Assembly: GCF_963678635.1 (NCBI RefSeq)
Contig: NC_087063.1
Location: 25,114,701-25,178,700, forward strand
Direction of reading: 5' to 3'
Origin: Symsagittifera roscoffensis
Lineage: Eukaryota > Xenacoelomorpha > Acoela > Convolutidae
DNA: 64,000 nucleotides
Part shown: in pieces, positions 56,629 to 64,000 of the stretch
Position numbering within the stretch: the first letter of the stretch is position 1
Layout: the number at the start of each line of letters is the position of its first letter
Program-made: the position numbers and the translations under genes
Notes under the pieces: generated by a model
What the model was told of the DNA's origin: nothing
Database searches by the model: none
What the model saw: only the letters and a program-made list of their open reading frames with translations

Positions 56629-56701
56629 AGGTCTTGGGCGGATTTGAACCACCGATCTCCTGTTACATAGACAGTCGGTTAAACCGCTAAGCCACAAGAC
56701 C
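56629..56701 (-). tRNA. tRNA with AUG (His) anticodon on a Thr body
   Basis: Hybrid: consensus acceptor, T loop of normal length and intact B box, joined to the AUG anticodon arm of the 55282 type. All acceptor pairs are restored, so this is the best-formed anticodon-shifted copy after 486-558. C27A remains. Confidence 0.7.
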
Positions 56702-57156
56702 TGTTGGTTATAGTATTTTTTATCTAAAATCATGTGTCTTTGTTCCATATACGTAAGTCATTTGAAGTCGATTGACTTAAAAATTTGTTGTTTCGTTCCC
56801 AGAAAAGGAATGGAAGTTTCGACACCTTGAAAAAGCTATATTGTTTTCTTTTTACTTTCCGAGAATAAGATCATTCTATTTCCTTTTTTATACTTCTAGC
56901 GCAGTTTCTGGGCAGATTCGAACCATCGACCTACACATTATCCTATCCCCTAAGCCACTAGAATTGTTGGTTTCATGTTTTCCGATTCGAAAGTGTTTGA
57001 TCTTTTTCTTAACACGTTTGTCATTTGAAGTTGCTTGACTTATAGTTTTTGATTCCTTCCCAGAAAATGAATGGAAGTTTCAATACCTTGGAAAAAGTTA
57101 TATTTCATCATCCAGGAACAAGATGGAGCTTCATCCTGCGAATTGTTAGTTAGCTC

Positions 57157-57229
57157 AGGTCTTGGGCGGATTTGAACCACCGATCTCCTGTTTACTAGAC
57201 AGGCTCTTTAACCGCTAAGCCACAAGACC
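57157..57229 (-). tRNA. tRNA-Thr(AGU)
   Basis: Copy of 55811 at +1346 bp. Confidence 0.82.
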
Positions 57230-57704
57230 TGTAGGTTATAGTGTTTTTTTTTTAATCTAAAATCATGTGTTTTTGTTCCATATAGGTATGTCATTTGAAG
57301 TCGATTGACTGAAAAAAAATTTTGTTTCTTTCCCAGAAAAGGAATGGAAGTTTCGATACCTTGGAAAAAGCTATATTATTTTCTTTTTTCTTTCCAAGAA
57401 TAAGATGATTCTATTTCCTTTTTTATATTATTTCTAGAGCAGATTCTGGGAGGATTCGAGCACCGACCTCCGGTTATATACACAGGATCCTTATCCCCTA
57501 AGCCACAAGAATTGTAGGTTTCATGTTTTCCGATTCGAAAGTGTTTGTTCTTTTTCTTAACACGTTTGTCATTTGAAGTTGCTTGACTTATAGTTTTTGT
57601 TTCCTTCCCAGAAAATGAATGGAAGTTTCAATACCTTGGAAAAAGTTATATTTTATCATCCAGGAACAAGATGGAGCTTCATCCTGCGAATTGTTAGTTA
57701 GCTC

Positions 57705-57777
57705 AGGTCTTGGGCGGATTTGAACCACCGATCTCCAGTTTACTAGACAGGCGCTTTAACCGCTAAGCCACAAGACC
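57705..57777 (-). tRNA. tRNA-Thr(AGU)
   Basis: Consensus except A41U (29:41 mismatch). Confidence 0.82.
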
Positions 57778-58246
57778 TGTTGGTTATAGTGTTTTTTTAC
57801 CTAAAATCATGTGTTTTTGTTCCATATAGGTGTGTCATTTGCAGTCGATTGACTTAAAAAAAAATTTGTTTCTTTCCCAGAAAAGGAATGGAAGTTTCGA
57901 TACCTTGGAAAAAGCTATATTGTTTTCTTTTTTCTTTCCAAGAATAAGATGATTCTATTTCCTTTTTTTATTTCTAGCGCAGTTTCTGTGTGGACTCGAA
58001 CCACCGAACTCCTGTTATATACACAGGATCCTTATACCCTAAGCCACTCGAATTGTTGGTTTCAGGTTTCCAATTCAAAATTGTTTGTTCTTTTTCTTAA
58101 CACGTTTGTCATTTGAAGTTGCTTGACTTATAGTTTTTTTGTTTCATTCCCAGAAAATGAATGGAAGTTTCAATACCTTGGAAAAAGCTATATTTTTTCT
58201 TCCAGGAACAAGATGGATCTTCACCCTGCGAATTCTTAGTTAGCTC

Positions 58247-58319
58247 AGGTCTTGGGCGGATTTGAACTACCGATCTCCTGTTTAATAGACAGGCGCTTTT
58301 ACCGCTAAGCCACAAGACA
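58247..58319 (-). tRNA. tRNA with AUU (Asn) anticodon on a Thr body
   Basis: Same AUU loop, U1 and D-loop change as 29047, 29 kb away, plus one T-stem change. Confidence 0.62.
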
Positions 58320-58788
58320 TGTTGATTTTGGTTTTTATGATTTAAAATCATGTGTTTTTGTTCCAAATAGGTATGTCATTTGAAGTCGATTGACTTAAAA
58401 AATTTTGTTTCTTTCCCAGAAAAGGAATGGAAGTTTCGATACCTTGGAAAAAGCTATATTGTTTTGTTTTTTCTTTCCAAGAATAAGATGATTCTATTTC
58501 CTTTTTTTTTAATTTCTAGAGCAGTTTCTGGGCGGATTCGAACCACAGACCTCCTGTTATATACACATGATCCTTATCCCCTAAGCCACAACAATTGTTG
58601 GTTTCACGGTTTCCGATTCGAAATTGTTTGTTCTTTTTCTTAAGACGTTTGTCATTTGAAGTTGCTTGACTTATAGTTTTTTTGTTTCATTCCCAGAAAA
58701 TGAATGGAAGTTACAATATCTTGGAACAAGCTATATTTTTCTTCCAGGAACAAGATGGATCTTCATCCTACGAATTGTTAGTTAGCTC

Positions 58789-58861
58789 AGGTCTTGGGCG
58801 GATTTGAACCACCGATCTCCTCTATACTAGACAGGCGCTTTAACCGCTAAGCCACAAGACC
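58789..58861 (-). tRNA. tRNA-Thr(AGU)
   Basis: 73 nt. Anticodon stem CCTGT/AGAGG has one mismatch; A38U. Confidence 0.7.
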
Positions 58862-59236
58862 TGTTCCTTTTAGTTTTTTTTATTTAAAATCATGTGTTTT
58901 TGTTCCATATAGGTATGTCATTTGAAGTCGATTGACTTCAAATTTTTTGTTTCTTTCTCAGAAAAGGAATGGAAGTTTCGATACTTTGGAGAAAGCTATA
59001 TTGTTTTCTTTTTCTTTCCAAGAATAAGATGTATTGGTTTCAGTTTTTTTTATTTAAAATCATGTGTTTTTGTTCCATATAGGTATGTCATTTGAAGTCG
59101 ATTGATTTTTAAAAAAAAATTTTGTTTCTTTCCCAGAAAAGGAATGGAAGTTCCGATACCTTGGAAAAAGCTATATTGTTTTCTTTTTTCTTTCCAAGAA
59201 TAAGATGATTCTATTTCCTTTTTTGCTTTCTAGCGC
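58862..59236. other. Spacer with a deleted tRNA-like copy
   Basis: At about 59030 the second-type half-unit jumps from aataagatg straight to the spacer following a Thr gene (attggtttcag then tttaaaatc), so one tRNA-like copy is missing. Nothing else is recognisable. Confidence 0.7.
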
Positions 59237-59502
59237 AGTTTCTGGGTGGATTCGAACCTCCCACCTCCTGTTATATACACAGGATCCTTATACCCTAAGC
59301 CAATAGAATTGTTGGTTTCAGGGTTTCCGATTCAAAATTGTTTGTTCTTTTTCTTAACACGTTTGTCATTTAAAGTTGCTTGACTTATAGTTTTTTGTTT
59401 CATTCTCAGAAAATGAATGGAAGCTTCAATACCTTGGAAAAATCTATATTTTTTCTTCCAGGAACAAGATGGATCTTCATCCTCTTAATTGTTAGTTAGC
59501 TC

Positions 59503-59575
59503 AGGTCTTGAGCGGATTCGAACAACCGATCTTCTATTTACTAGACAGGCGCTTTAACCGCTAAGCCACAAGACC
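59503..59575 (-). tRNA. tRNA-Thr(AGU), diverged
   Basis: 73 nt. Canonical TTCGA T loop, but the T stem and variable loop are changed. Confidence 0.58.
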
Positions 59576-60045
59576 GGTTCGTTTTAGTTTTGTTTTTCTT
59601 TAAAATCATGTGTTTTTGTTCCATATAGGTATGTCATTTGAAGTCGATTGACTTCAAATTTTTTGTTTTTTCCCAGAAAAGGAATGGAAGTTTCGATACC
59701 TTGGAAAAAGCTATATTGTTATCTTTTTTCTTTTCAAGAATAGTATGATTCTATTTCCTTTTTTAAAATTTCTAGAGCAGCTTCTGGGCGGATTCGAACC
59801 ACCCACCTCCTGTTATATACACAGGATCCTTATACCCTAAGCCACTAGAATTGTTGGTTTCAGGGTTTCCGATTCAAAATTGTTTGTTCTTTTTCTTAAC
59901 ACGTTTGTCATTTAAAGTTGCTTGACTTATAGTTTTTTTGTTTCATTCCCAGAAAATGAATGGAAGCTTCAATACCTTGTAAAAAGCTATATTTTTTCTT
60001 CCAGGAACAAGATGGGTCTTCATCCTGCGAATTCATGGTTAGCTC

Positions 60046-60118
60046 AGTTCCTGGGCGGATTTGAACTACCGATCTCCTCTTTACTAGACAGGCGCTTTAA
60101 CCGCTAAGCCACAAGACC
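60046..60118 (-). tRNA. tRNA-Thr(AGU), last - strand copy
   Basis: 73 nt. Two acceptor mismatches (CAGGAAC 3' strand), T-stem change, one anticodon-stem mismatch. Ends exactly at the inversion point. Confidence 0.62.
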
Positions 60119-60120
60119 TG

Positions 60121-60166
60121 TTTAAAGCTCCTGTCTAGTAAACAGATTCAAATGCGACCTGAACCT
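60121..60166 (+). pseudogene. Truncated Thr-type copy at the inversion
   Basis: Begins inside the D loop (TTTAAAGC) directly after the 5' end of the opposite-strand gene at 60118. AGU loop; the T arm is also shortened. Confidence 0.7.
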
Positions 60167-60363
60167 GTGCTAGCAAACTATTCGCAGGAAAAAAAAAATT
60201 ATTTTCTTCATGGAAAGAAAAAAAATTCGCATTTACCAAGGAAATGAAAATTCTTTTCAATTTCCGGGAATGAAACAAAAAACTATAAGTTAACCAACTT
60301 CAAATGGCATACGTGCTTGGAACAGAAACACATAACTTTACATCGCAAAATCAACAAGGAACA

Positions 60364-60436
60364 GTTCTTGTGGTGCAGCATTTAAAGCGACTGTCTAGTA
60401 AACAGGAGATCGGGGGTTAACTTCCGCCCAAAACCT
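60364..60436 (+). pseudogene. Thr-type (AGU) copy, diverged
   Basis: 73 nt with AGU loop. Acceptor GTTCTTG/CAAAACC has two mismatches, the D stem is lost and the T loop is changed. Confidence 0.62.
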
Positions 60437-60623
60437 GCGCTAGCAAACAGTGCACAGCAAAATTATTCATTTTTTTCCTGAAAAAAAAATCTAGCATTTT
60501 TCAAGGTAATGAAATTTCTACTCAATTTCCAGGAATAAAAAAAACTATAAGTCAAGCAACTAAAAAATGACATACGTGCTTGGAACAAAAACACAATGTT
60601 AAATAAAAAACATAAAATTATCA

Positions 60624-60696
60624 GGTCTTGTGGCTTAGCGGTTAAAGCGCCTGTCTAGTAAACAGGAGATCGGGGTTTCAAATCCTCCCACGACCT
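60624..60696 (+). tRNA. tRNA-Thr(AGU), best + strand copy
   Basis: 73 nt. D and anticodon arms identical to the main-array consensus; one acceptor mismatch (5:68) and one T-stem mismatch. A T5 run follows 33 nt downstream, a closer terminator than for typical - strand genes. Confidence 0.72.
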
Positions 60697-60728
60697 GTGC
60701 TAGCAAACAGTGGACAGGAAAAATATTC

Positions 60729-60733
60729 TTTTT
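60729..60733 (+). terminator. Possible Pol III terminator (T5)
   Basis: Run of five T about 33 nt after the 60624 gene. Comparable short T-runs follow other + strand copies. Confidence 0.5.
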
Positions 60734-60961
60734 CTTCCTGAAAAGAAAAAAATCTATCATTTTTCAAGGTAATGAAAATTGTACTCATTTTCCAGGAATA
60801 AAAAACTATAAGTCAAGCAACTAAAAATGACATACGTGCTTGGAACAAAACCGCATAATTTTGAAGCGAAAAACTCTACAAATGAAAAACATGCAACTAC
60901 AAATGAAATACATGCTTGGAACAAAAACACATAACATTAAAACAAAATCCTATATTCGACA

Positions 60962-61034
60962 AGTCTTGTAGCTTAGCGGTTACAGTGCCTGTCGAGGAAA
61001 CAGGTGATCAGTAGTTCAAATCCGCCCAAGACTT
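60962..61034 (+). pseudogene. Thr-type copy with AGG (Pro) loop
   Basis: 73 nt. Acceptor AGTCTTG/CAAGACT is fully paired because both ends of pair 1:72 changed (G:C to A:U). The loop CGAGGAA has AGG at 34-36 but G33; D and T stems each have mismatches. Confidence 0.58.
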
Positions 61035-61230
61035 GCGCTTGCAAACAATGCACAGGAAAAAGATTCAAGTTCTTCCTGGAAAGAAAAAAAAACTAGCATT
61101 ATGCGTGATAATGAAAATTCTACTCAATTCCCGCGAATGAAACAAAAAAACTATAAGTCAAGCAACTAAAAATGACATACGTGCTTGGAACAGAAACACA
61201 TGATTTTAAATCGAAAATCTAAATTCACCC

Positions 61231-61303
61231 GATCTTGTGGCTCAGCATTCAAAGTGACTGTCTAGTAAACAGGAGATCGGTGGTTCAAAACCTCTCAAGA
61301 CCT
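61231..61303 (+). tRNA. tRNA-Thr(AGU), diverged
   Basis: 73 nt. One acceptor mismatch (2:71), C27A, one T-stem mismatch. B box altered (GGTTCAAAACC). Confidence 0.55.
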
Positions 61304-61500
61304 GCGCAAGCAAACAATTCGCAGGAAAAAGACTCAAATTCTTCCTGGAAAGAAAAAAAATCTAGCATTATCCGAGATAATGAAAATTCTACTCAATTCC
61401 CGCGAATGAAACAAAAATATATAAGTCAATCAACTTCAAATGACATATACATGCTTGGAACAAAAACACATAATTTTATATCGAGAACATAAACTCAACA

Positions 61501-61572
61501 GGTCATGTGTCTTAGCGGTTAAAGCGCCTGTCTAGTAAACAGGAGATCGGTGGTTAAATCCGCCCAAGACCT
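61501..61572 (+). pseudogene. Thr-type (AGU) copy, T loop shortened
   Basis: 72 nt; the invariant C56 is deleted, giving a 6-nt T loop; one acceptor mismatch; A-box change (TGTCTTAG). Confidence 0.65.
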
Positions 61573-61773
61573 GTGCTAGCAAACAGTGGACAGGAAACAT
61601 ATGCATTTTCTTCCTGAAAAGTGAAAAGAAAAAAAAATCTAGCATTTTTCGAGGTAATGAAAACTCTACACCATTTCCACGAATGAAAAAAACAATAAGT
61701 CAAGCAACTAAAAATGACATACGTGCTTGGAACAAAAACACATAATTTTAAATCGAAAAACATATATTCAACA

Positions 61774-61836
61774 GGTCTTGTGTCTTAGCGGTTAAAGCGC
61801 CTGTCTAATAAATAGATTCAAATCCGCCCAAGACCT
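61774..61836 (+). pseudogene. Thr-type copy, 63-nt form, loop AAU
   Basis: Ten bases from the variable loop and T stem are missing. Acceptor paired; loop CTAATAA. Confidence 0.72.
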
Positions 61837-62030
61837 GTGCTAGCAGACCATTCGCAGGAAAAGATTATTTTCTTCCTGGAAATAAGAAAAATACAGCATT
61901 TTTCAAGGTAATGAAAATTCTTCTCAATTTCCGGGACTGAAACAAAAAACTATAAGTTAACCAATTTCAAATGGCATACGTGCTTGGAACAGAAACACAT
62001 AACTTTAAATCGAAAAATCTAAAAGAAACA

Positions 62031-62103
62031 GTTCTTGTAACCCAGCATTTAACGCGCCTGTCTAGTAAACAGGAGATCGGGGGTTCAAATCCGCCCAAAA
62101 CCT
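62031..62103 (+). pseudogene. Thr-type (AGU) copy, diverged
   Basis: 73 nt; anticodon and T arms good, D arm and A box lost, two acceptor mismatches. Confidence 0.62.
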
Positions 62104-62295
62104 GCGCTAGCAAACAGTGAACAGCAAAATTATTCATTTTCTTCCTGAAAAAAAAAATCTAGCATTTTTCAAGGTAATGAAAATTCTACTCAATTTCCAG
62201 GAAGAAAAATAACTTTAAGTCAAGCAACTAAAAATGACATACGTACTTGGAACAAAAGTAAAAAAAAATTGAAATCAAAAACAGCGAAACCATCA

Positions 62296-62366
62296 GGTCT
62301 TGTGTCTTAGCCTTAAAAGCCTCTCTAGTGAACAAGTGATCGGTGGTTCAAAACCTCCCAAGACCT
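62296..62366 (+). pseudogene. Thr-type (AGU) copy, 71 nt
   Basis: D loop two bases short, anticodon stem broken; acceptor perfectly paired. Confidence 0.65.
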
Positions 62367-62559
62367 GCGCCAGCAAACAATTCGCAGGAAAGAGATTCAA
62401 TTTCTTCCTGGAAAGAAAAAAAAACTAGTATTATCCGAGATAATGAAAATTCTACACCATTTCCACGAATGAAAAAAACAATAAGTCAAGCAACTAAAAA
62501 TGACATACGTGCTTGGAACAAAAACACATAATTTTAAATCGAAAAACATATATTCAACA

Positions 62560-62622
62560 GGTCTTGTGTCTTAGCGGTTAAAGCGCCTGTCTAGTAAATA
62601 GATTCAAATCCGCCCAAGACCT
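62560..62622 (+). pseudogene. Thr-type (AGU) copy, 63-nt form
   Basis: Same 10-nt deletion as 61774 but with AGU. Confidence 0.72.
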
Positions 62623-62816
62623 GTGCTAGCAGACCATTCGCAGGAAAAGATTATTTTCTTCCTGGAAATAAGAAAAATACAGCATTTTTCAAGGAAATAA
62701 AAATTCTTCTCAATTTCCGGGACTGAAAAAAAAAACTATAAGTTAACCAATTTCAAATGGCATACGTGCTTGGAACAGAAACACATAACTTTAAATCAAA
62801 AAATCTAAAAGAAACA

Positions 62817-62889
62817 GTTCTTGTAACCCAGCATTTAACGCGCCTGTCTAGTAAACAGGAGATCGGGGGTTCAAATCCGCCCAAAACCT
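62817..62889 (+). pseudogene. Thr-type (AGU) copy, diverged
   Basis: Copy of 62031 at +786 bp. Confidence 0.62.
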
Positions 62890-63080
62890 GCGCTAGCAAA
62901 CAGTGAACAGCAAAATTATTCATTTTCTTCCTGAAAAAAAAATCTAGCATTTTTCAAGGTAATGAACATTCTACTCAATTTCCAGGAAGAAAAATAACTT
63001 TAAGTCAAGCAACTAAAAATGACATACGTACTTGGAACAAAAGTAAAAAAAAATTGAAATCAAAAACAGCGAAACCATCA

Positions 63081-63151
63081 GGTCTTGTGTCTTAGCCTTA
63101 AAAGCCTCTCTAGTGAACAAGTGATCGGTGGTTCAAAACCTCCCAAGACCT
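63081..63151 (+). pseudogene. Thr-type (AGU) copy, 71 nt
   Basis: Copy of 62296 at +785 bp. Confidence 0.65.
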
Positions 63152-63344
63152 GCGCCAGCAAACAATTCGCAGGAAAGAGATTCAATTTCTTCCTGGAAAG
63201 AAAAAAAAACTAGTATTATCCGAGATAATGAAAATTCTACACCATTTCCACGAATGAAAAAAACAATAAGTCAAGCAACTAAAAATGACATATGTGCTTG
63301 GAACAAAAACACATAATTTTAAATCGAAAAACATATATTCAACA

Positions 63345-63407
63345 GGTCTTGTGTCCTAGCGAATAAAGCGCCTGTCTAGTAAATAGATTCAAATCCGCCC
63401 AAGACCT
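63345..63407 (+). pseudogene. Thr-type (AGU) copy, 63-nt form
   Basis: Third 63-nt copy; extra D-loop changes. Confidence 0.7.
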
Positions 63408-63600
63408 GTGCTAGCAGACCATTCGCAGGAAAAGATTATTTTCTTCCTGGAAATAAGAAAAATACAGCATTTTTCAAGGAAATAAAAATTCTTCTCAATT
63501 TCCGGGACTGAAAAAAAAACTATAAGTTAACCAATTTCAAATGGCATACGTGCTTGGAACAGAAACACATAACTTTGAATCGAAAAATTTTAAAGCAACA

Positions 63601-63673
63601 ATTCTTGTAACCCAGCATTTAACGCGCCTGTCTAGTAAACAGGAGATCGGGGGTTCAAATCCGCCCAAAACCT
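63601..63673 (+). pseudogene. Thr-type (AGU) copy, diverged
   Basis: Third copy of the 62031 type; base 1 is A. Confidence 0.6.
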
Positions 63674-63860
63674 GCGCTAGCAAACAGTGCACAGCAAAAT
63701 TATTCACTTTCTTCCTGAAAACAAAATCTAGAATTTTTTAAGGTAATGAAAATTCTACTCAATTTCCAGGAAGAAAAAACTATAAGTCAAGCAACTAAAA
63801 ATGACATACGTACTTGGAACAGAAATACATAAATTTAAAGCGAAAAACCATAAATCAACA

Positions 63861-63943
63861 GGTCTTTTGGCTCAGCAGTTAAAGCCTGTCTAAATCTCTT
63901 GTCTAGCAAACAGGAGATCCGTGGTTCCAACCCGCCCAAGACT
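63861..63943 (+). pseudogene. Thr-type copy with insertion, loop AGC
   Basis: About 83 nt: a roughly 10-nt insertion between D arm and anticodon arm repeats part of the anticodon stem. Loop CTAGCAA reads AGC (Ala). Confidence 0.6.
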
Positions 63944-64000
63944 GTGATAGCAAACAATTCGCAGGAAAAATATTCGTTTTCTTCCAGGAAAGAAAAAAAA

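Larger units (their letters stand above)
55230..57780. repeat. ~1347-bp tandem duplication
   Basis: 55282/56629, 55557/56903, 55811/57157, 56094/57441, 56358/57705. Confidence 0.9.
57981..59851 (-). pseudogene. Four 73-nt second-type copies near the inversion
   Basis: Copies at 57981-58053, 58523-58595, 59237-59309 and 59779-59851, all with AUA loops and B box GGTTCGAATCC or GGTTCGAGTCC. They belong to the full-length form, like the 16-27 kb cluster. Confidence 0.7.
1..60118 (-). repeat. Main tRNA-Thr tandem array (dimeric ~530-bp units)
   Basis: Continuous head-to-tail array of two alternating homologous half-units of about 265 bp, all reading on the - strand. Both halves share spacer blocks: a catttgaagt-ygnttgact block, a ttcccagaaaa-gaatggaagttt block, an accttggaaaaagcta block and a T-rich block ending in the tRNA-like sequence. 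Half-unit T carries a 73-nt tRNA-Thr type gene; half-unit Y carries a decayed tRNA-like sequence of 73 or 68 nt. The spacers contain only these recurring blocks. The short frames of 60-99 codons that recur with the same period cross the tRNA sequences, end at variable T-runs and are not genes. Exceptions to the dimer rule are given in separate entries. Confidence 0.95.
61740..63840. repeat. 786-bp trimeric repeat in the inverted flank
   Basis: 61774/62560/63345, 62031/62817/63601 and 62296/63081 at 784-786 bp. Each unit carries three differently decayed Thr-type copies. Confidence 0.9.
60119..64000 (+). repeat. Inverted, monomeric tRNA-Thr-derived flank array
   Basis: All tRNA-like sequences here read on the + strand, in monomers of about 240-300 bp. 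Each monomer has a diverged Thr-type sequence, then a gctagcaaac block, a short T-run, a block like a reverse copy of the main-array spacer (ctataagtcaagcaact), a gacatacgtgcttggaac block and an attttaaatc block about 21 bp before the next tRNA start. No second-type (AUA) half-unit is seen. Most copies have indels or lost stems, so this looks like an older or less homogenised edge of the same array. Confidence 0.9.

Noticed and set aside
684-63741. Many open reading frames of 60-99 codons with similar peptides such as MKSIDLK..., MFLSQKRNGSF... and MVRIRPE...
   Set aside because: They recur with the repeat period, run through tRNA sequences on either strand, and vary in frame and end with T-run length. 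They have no start context, domain or composition of a real protein.
1-64000. tRNA-derived SINE family
   Set aside because: Copies are tandem, uniform in orientation within each part, have no poly(A) or simple-repeat tails and no target-site duplications. They spread by tandem duplication, not retroposition.
60119-64000. Bacterial or organellar tRNA cluster
   Set aside because: There is no encoded CCA, all copies derive from one tRNA, and there are no other tRNAs, rRNAs or protein genes nearby.

Overview
This 64-kb window is not a conventional gene region. It is one continuous tandem array of tRNA-type sequences, and I find no protein-coding gene, rRNA, transposon or CRISPR array that I can support. 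The unit genes are nuclear-type tRNA genes: internal A and B boxes (RNA polymerase III promoter), no encoded CCA, no introns. The founder gene is a 73-nt tRNA-Thr with anticodon AGU whose D and anticodon arms resemble animal tRNA-Thr(AGU) as I remember them. The organism is therefore a eukaryote, probably a metazoan; I cannot name the species. The DNA is AT-rich, and the + strand is strongly T-rich.

From 1 to 60118 nearly everything lies on the - strand. The basic unit is a dimer of about 530 bp made of two homologous half-units of about 265 bp. One half carries the tRNA-Thr-type gene (about 100 copies, 11 of them identical to the consensus). The other half carries a decayed tRNA-like sequence (about 114 copies) with an AUA-type anticodon loop, a preserved B box and a broken acceptor stem. 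Most of these second-type copies are a 68-nt form that lost the 5-nt variable region; older-looking 73-nt forms cluster at 16-27 kb and 55-60 kb. A third minor family (7 copies) has a loop reading ACG.

The dimers are organised into nested duplications: about 3729 bp (2.7-9.8 kb), 1609 bp (9.8-12.8 kb), 611 bp (12.5-14.7 kb), 1607 bp (18.3-21.4 kb), 1050 bp x3 (24.1-27.2 kb), 1702 bp (32.5-34.9 kb), 1078 bp (36.8-39.3 kb), 810 bp (41.3-42.9 kb), 529 bp (44.5-45.5 kb), 3751 bp (46.2-53.7 kb) and 1347 bp (55.2-57.8 kb). Smaller scars include detached 5' tRNA halves, three palindromic truncations, 39-, 53- and 74-bp tandem duplications, and dimers that slipped phase.

At 60118/60119 the array flips. 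From there to 64000 the tRNA-like sequences are on the + strand, are mostly diverged or deleted, occur as monomers rather than dimers, and include a 786-bp trimer repeated about three times. Their spacers look intermediate between the two half-unit types of the main array.

Within the array several copies with an otherwise Thr-like body carry different anticodons (UGU, AUU, AGC, GGC, AUG; AGA in a truncated copy; AGG and AAU in the inverted flank). The AGU copies, the anticodon-shifted copies and the decayed copies together look like concerted evolution by unequal crossing-over, with continuous birth and death of tRNA-like genes. Positions inside a tRNA are given in standard tRNA numbering. 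Near-identical repeats are hard to assemble, so copy number and order depend on the assembly.
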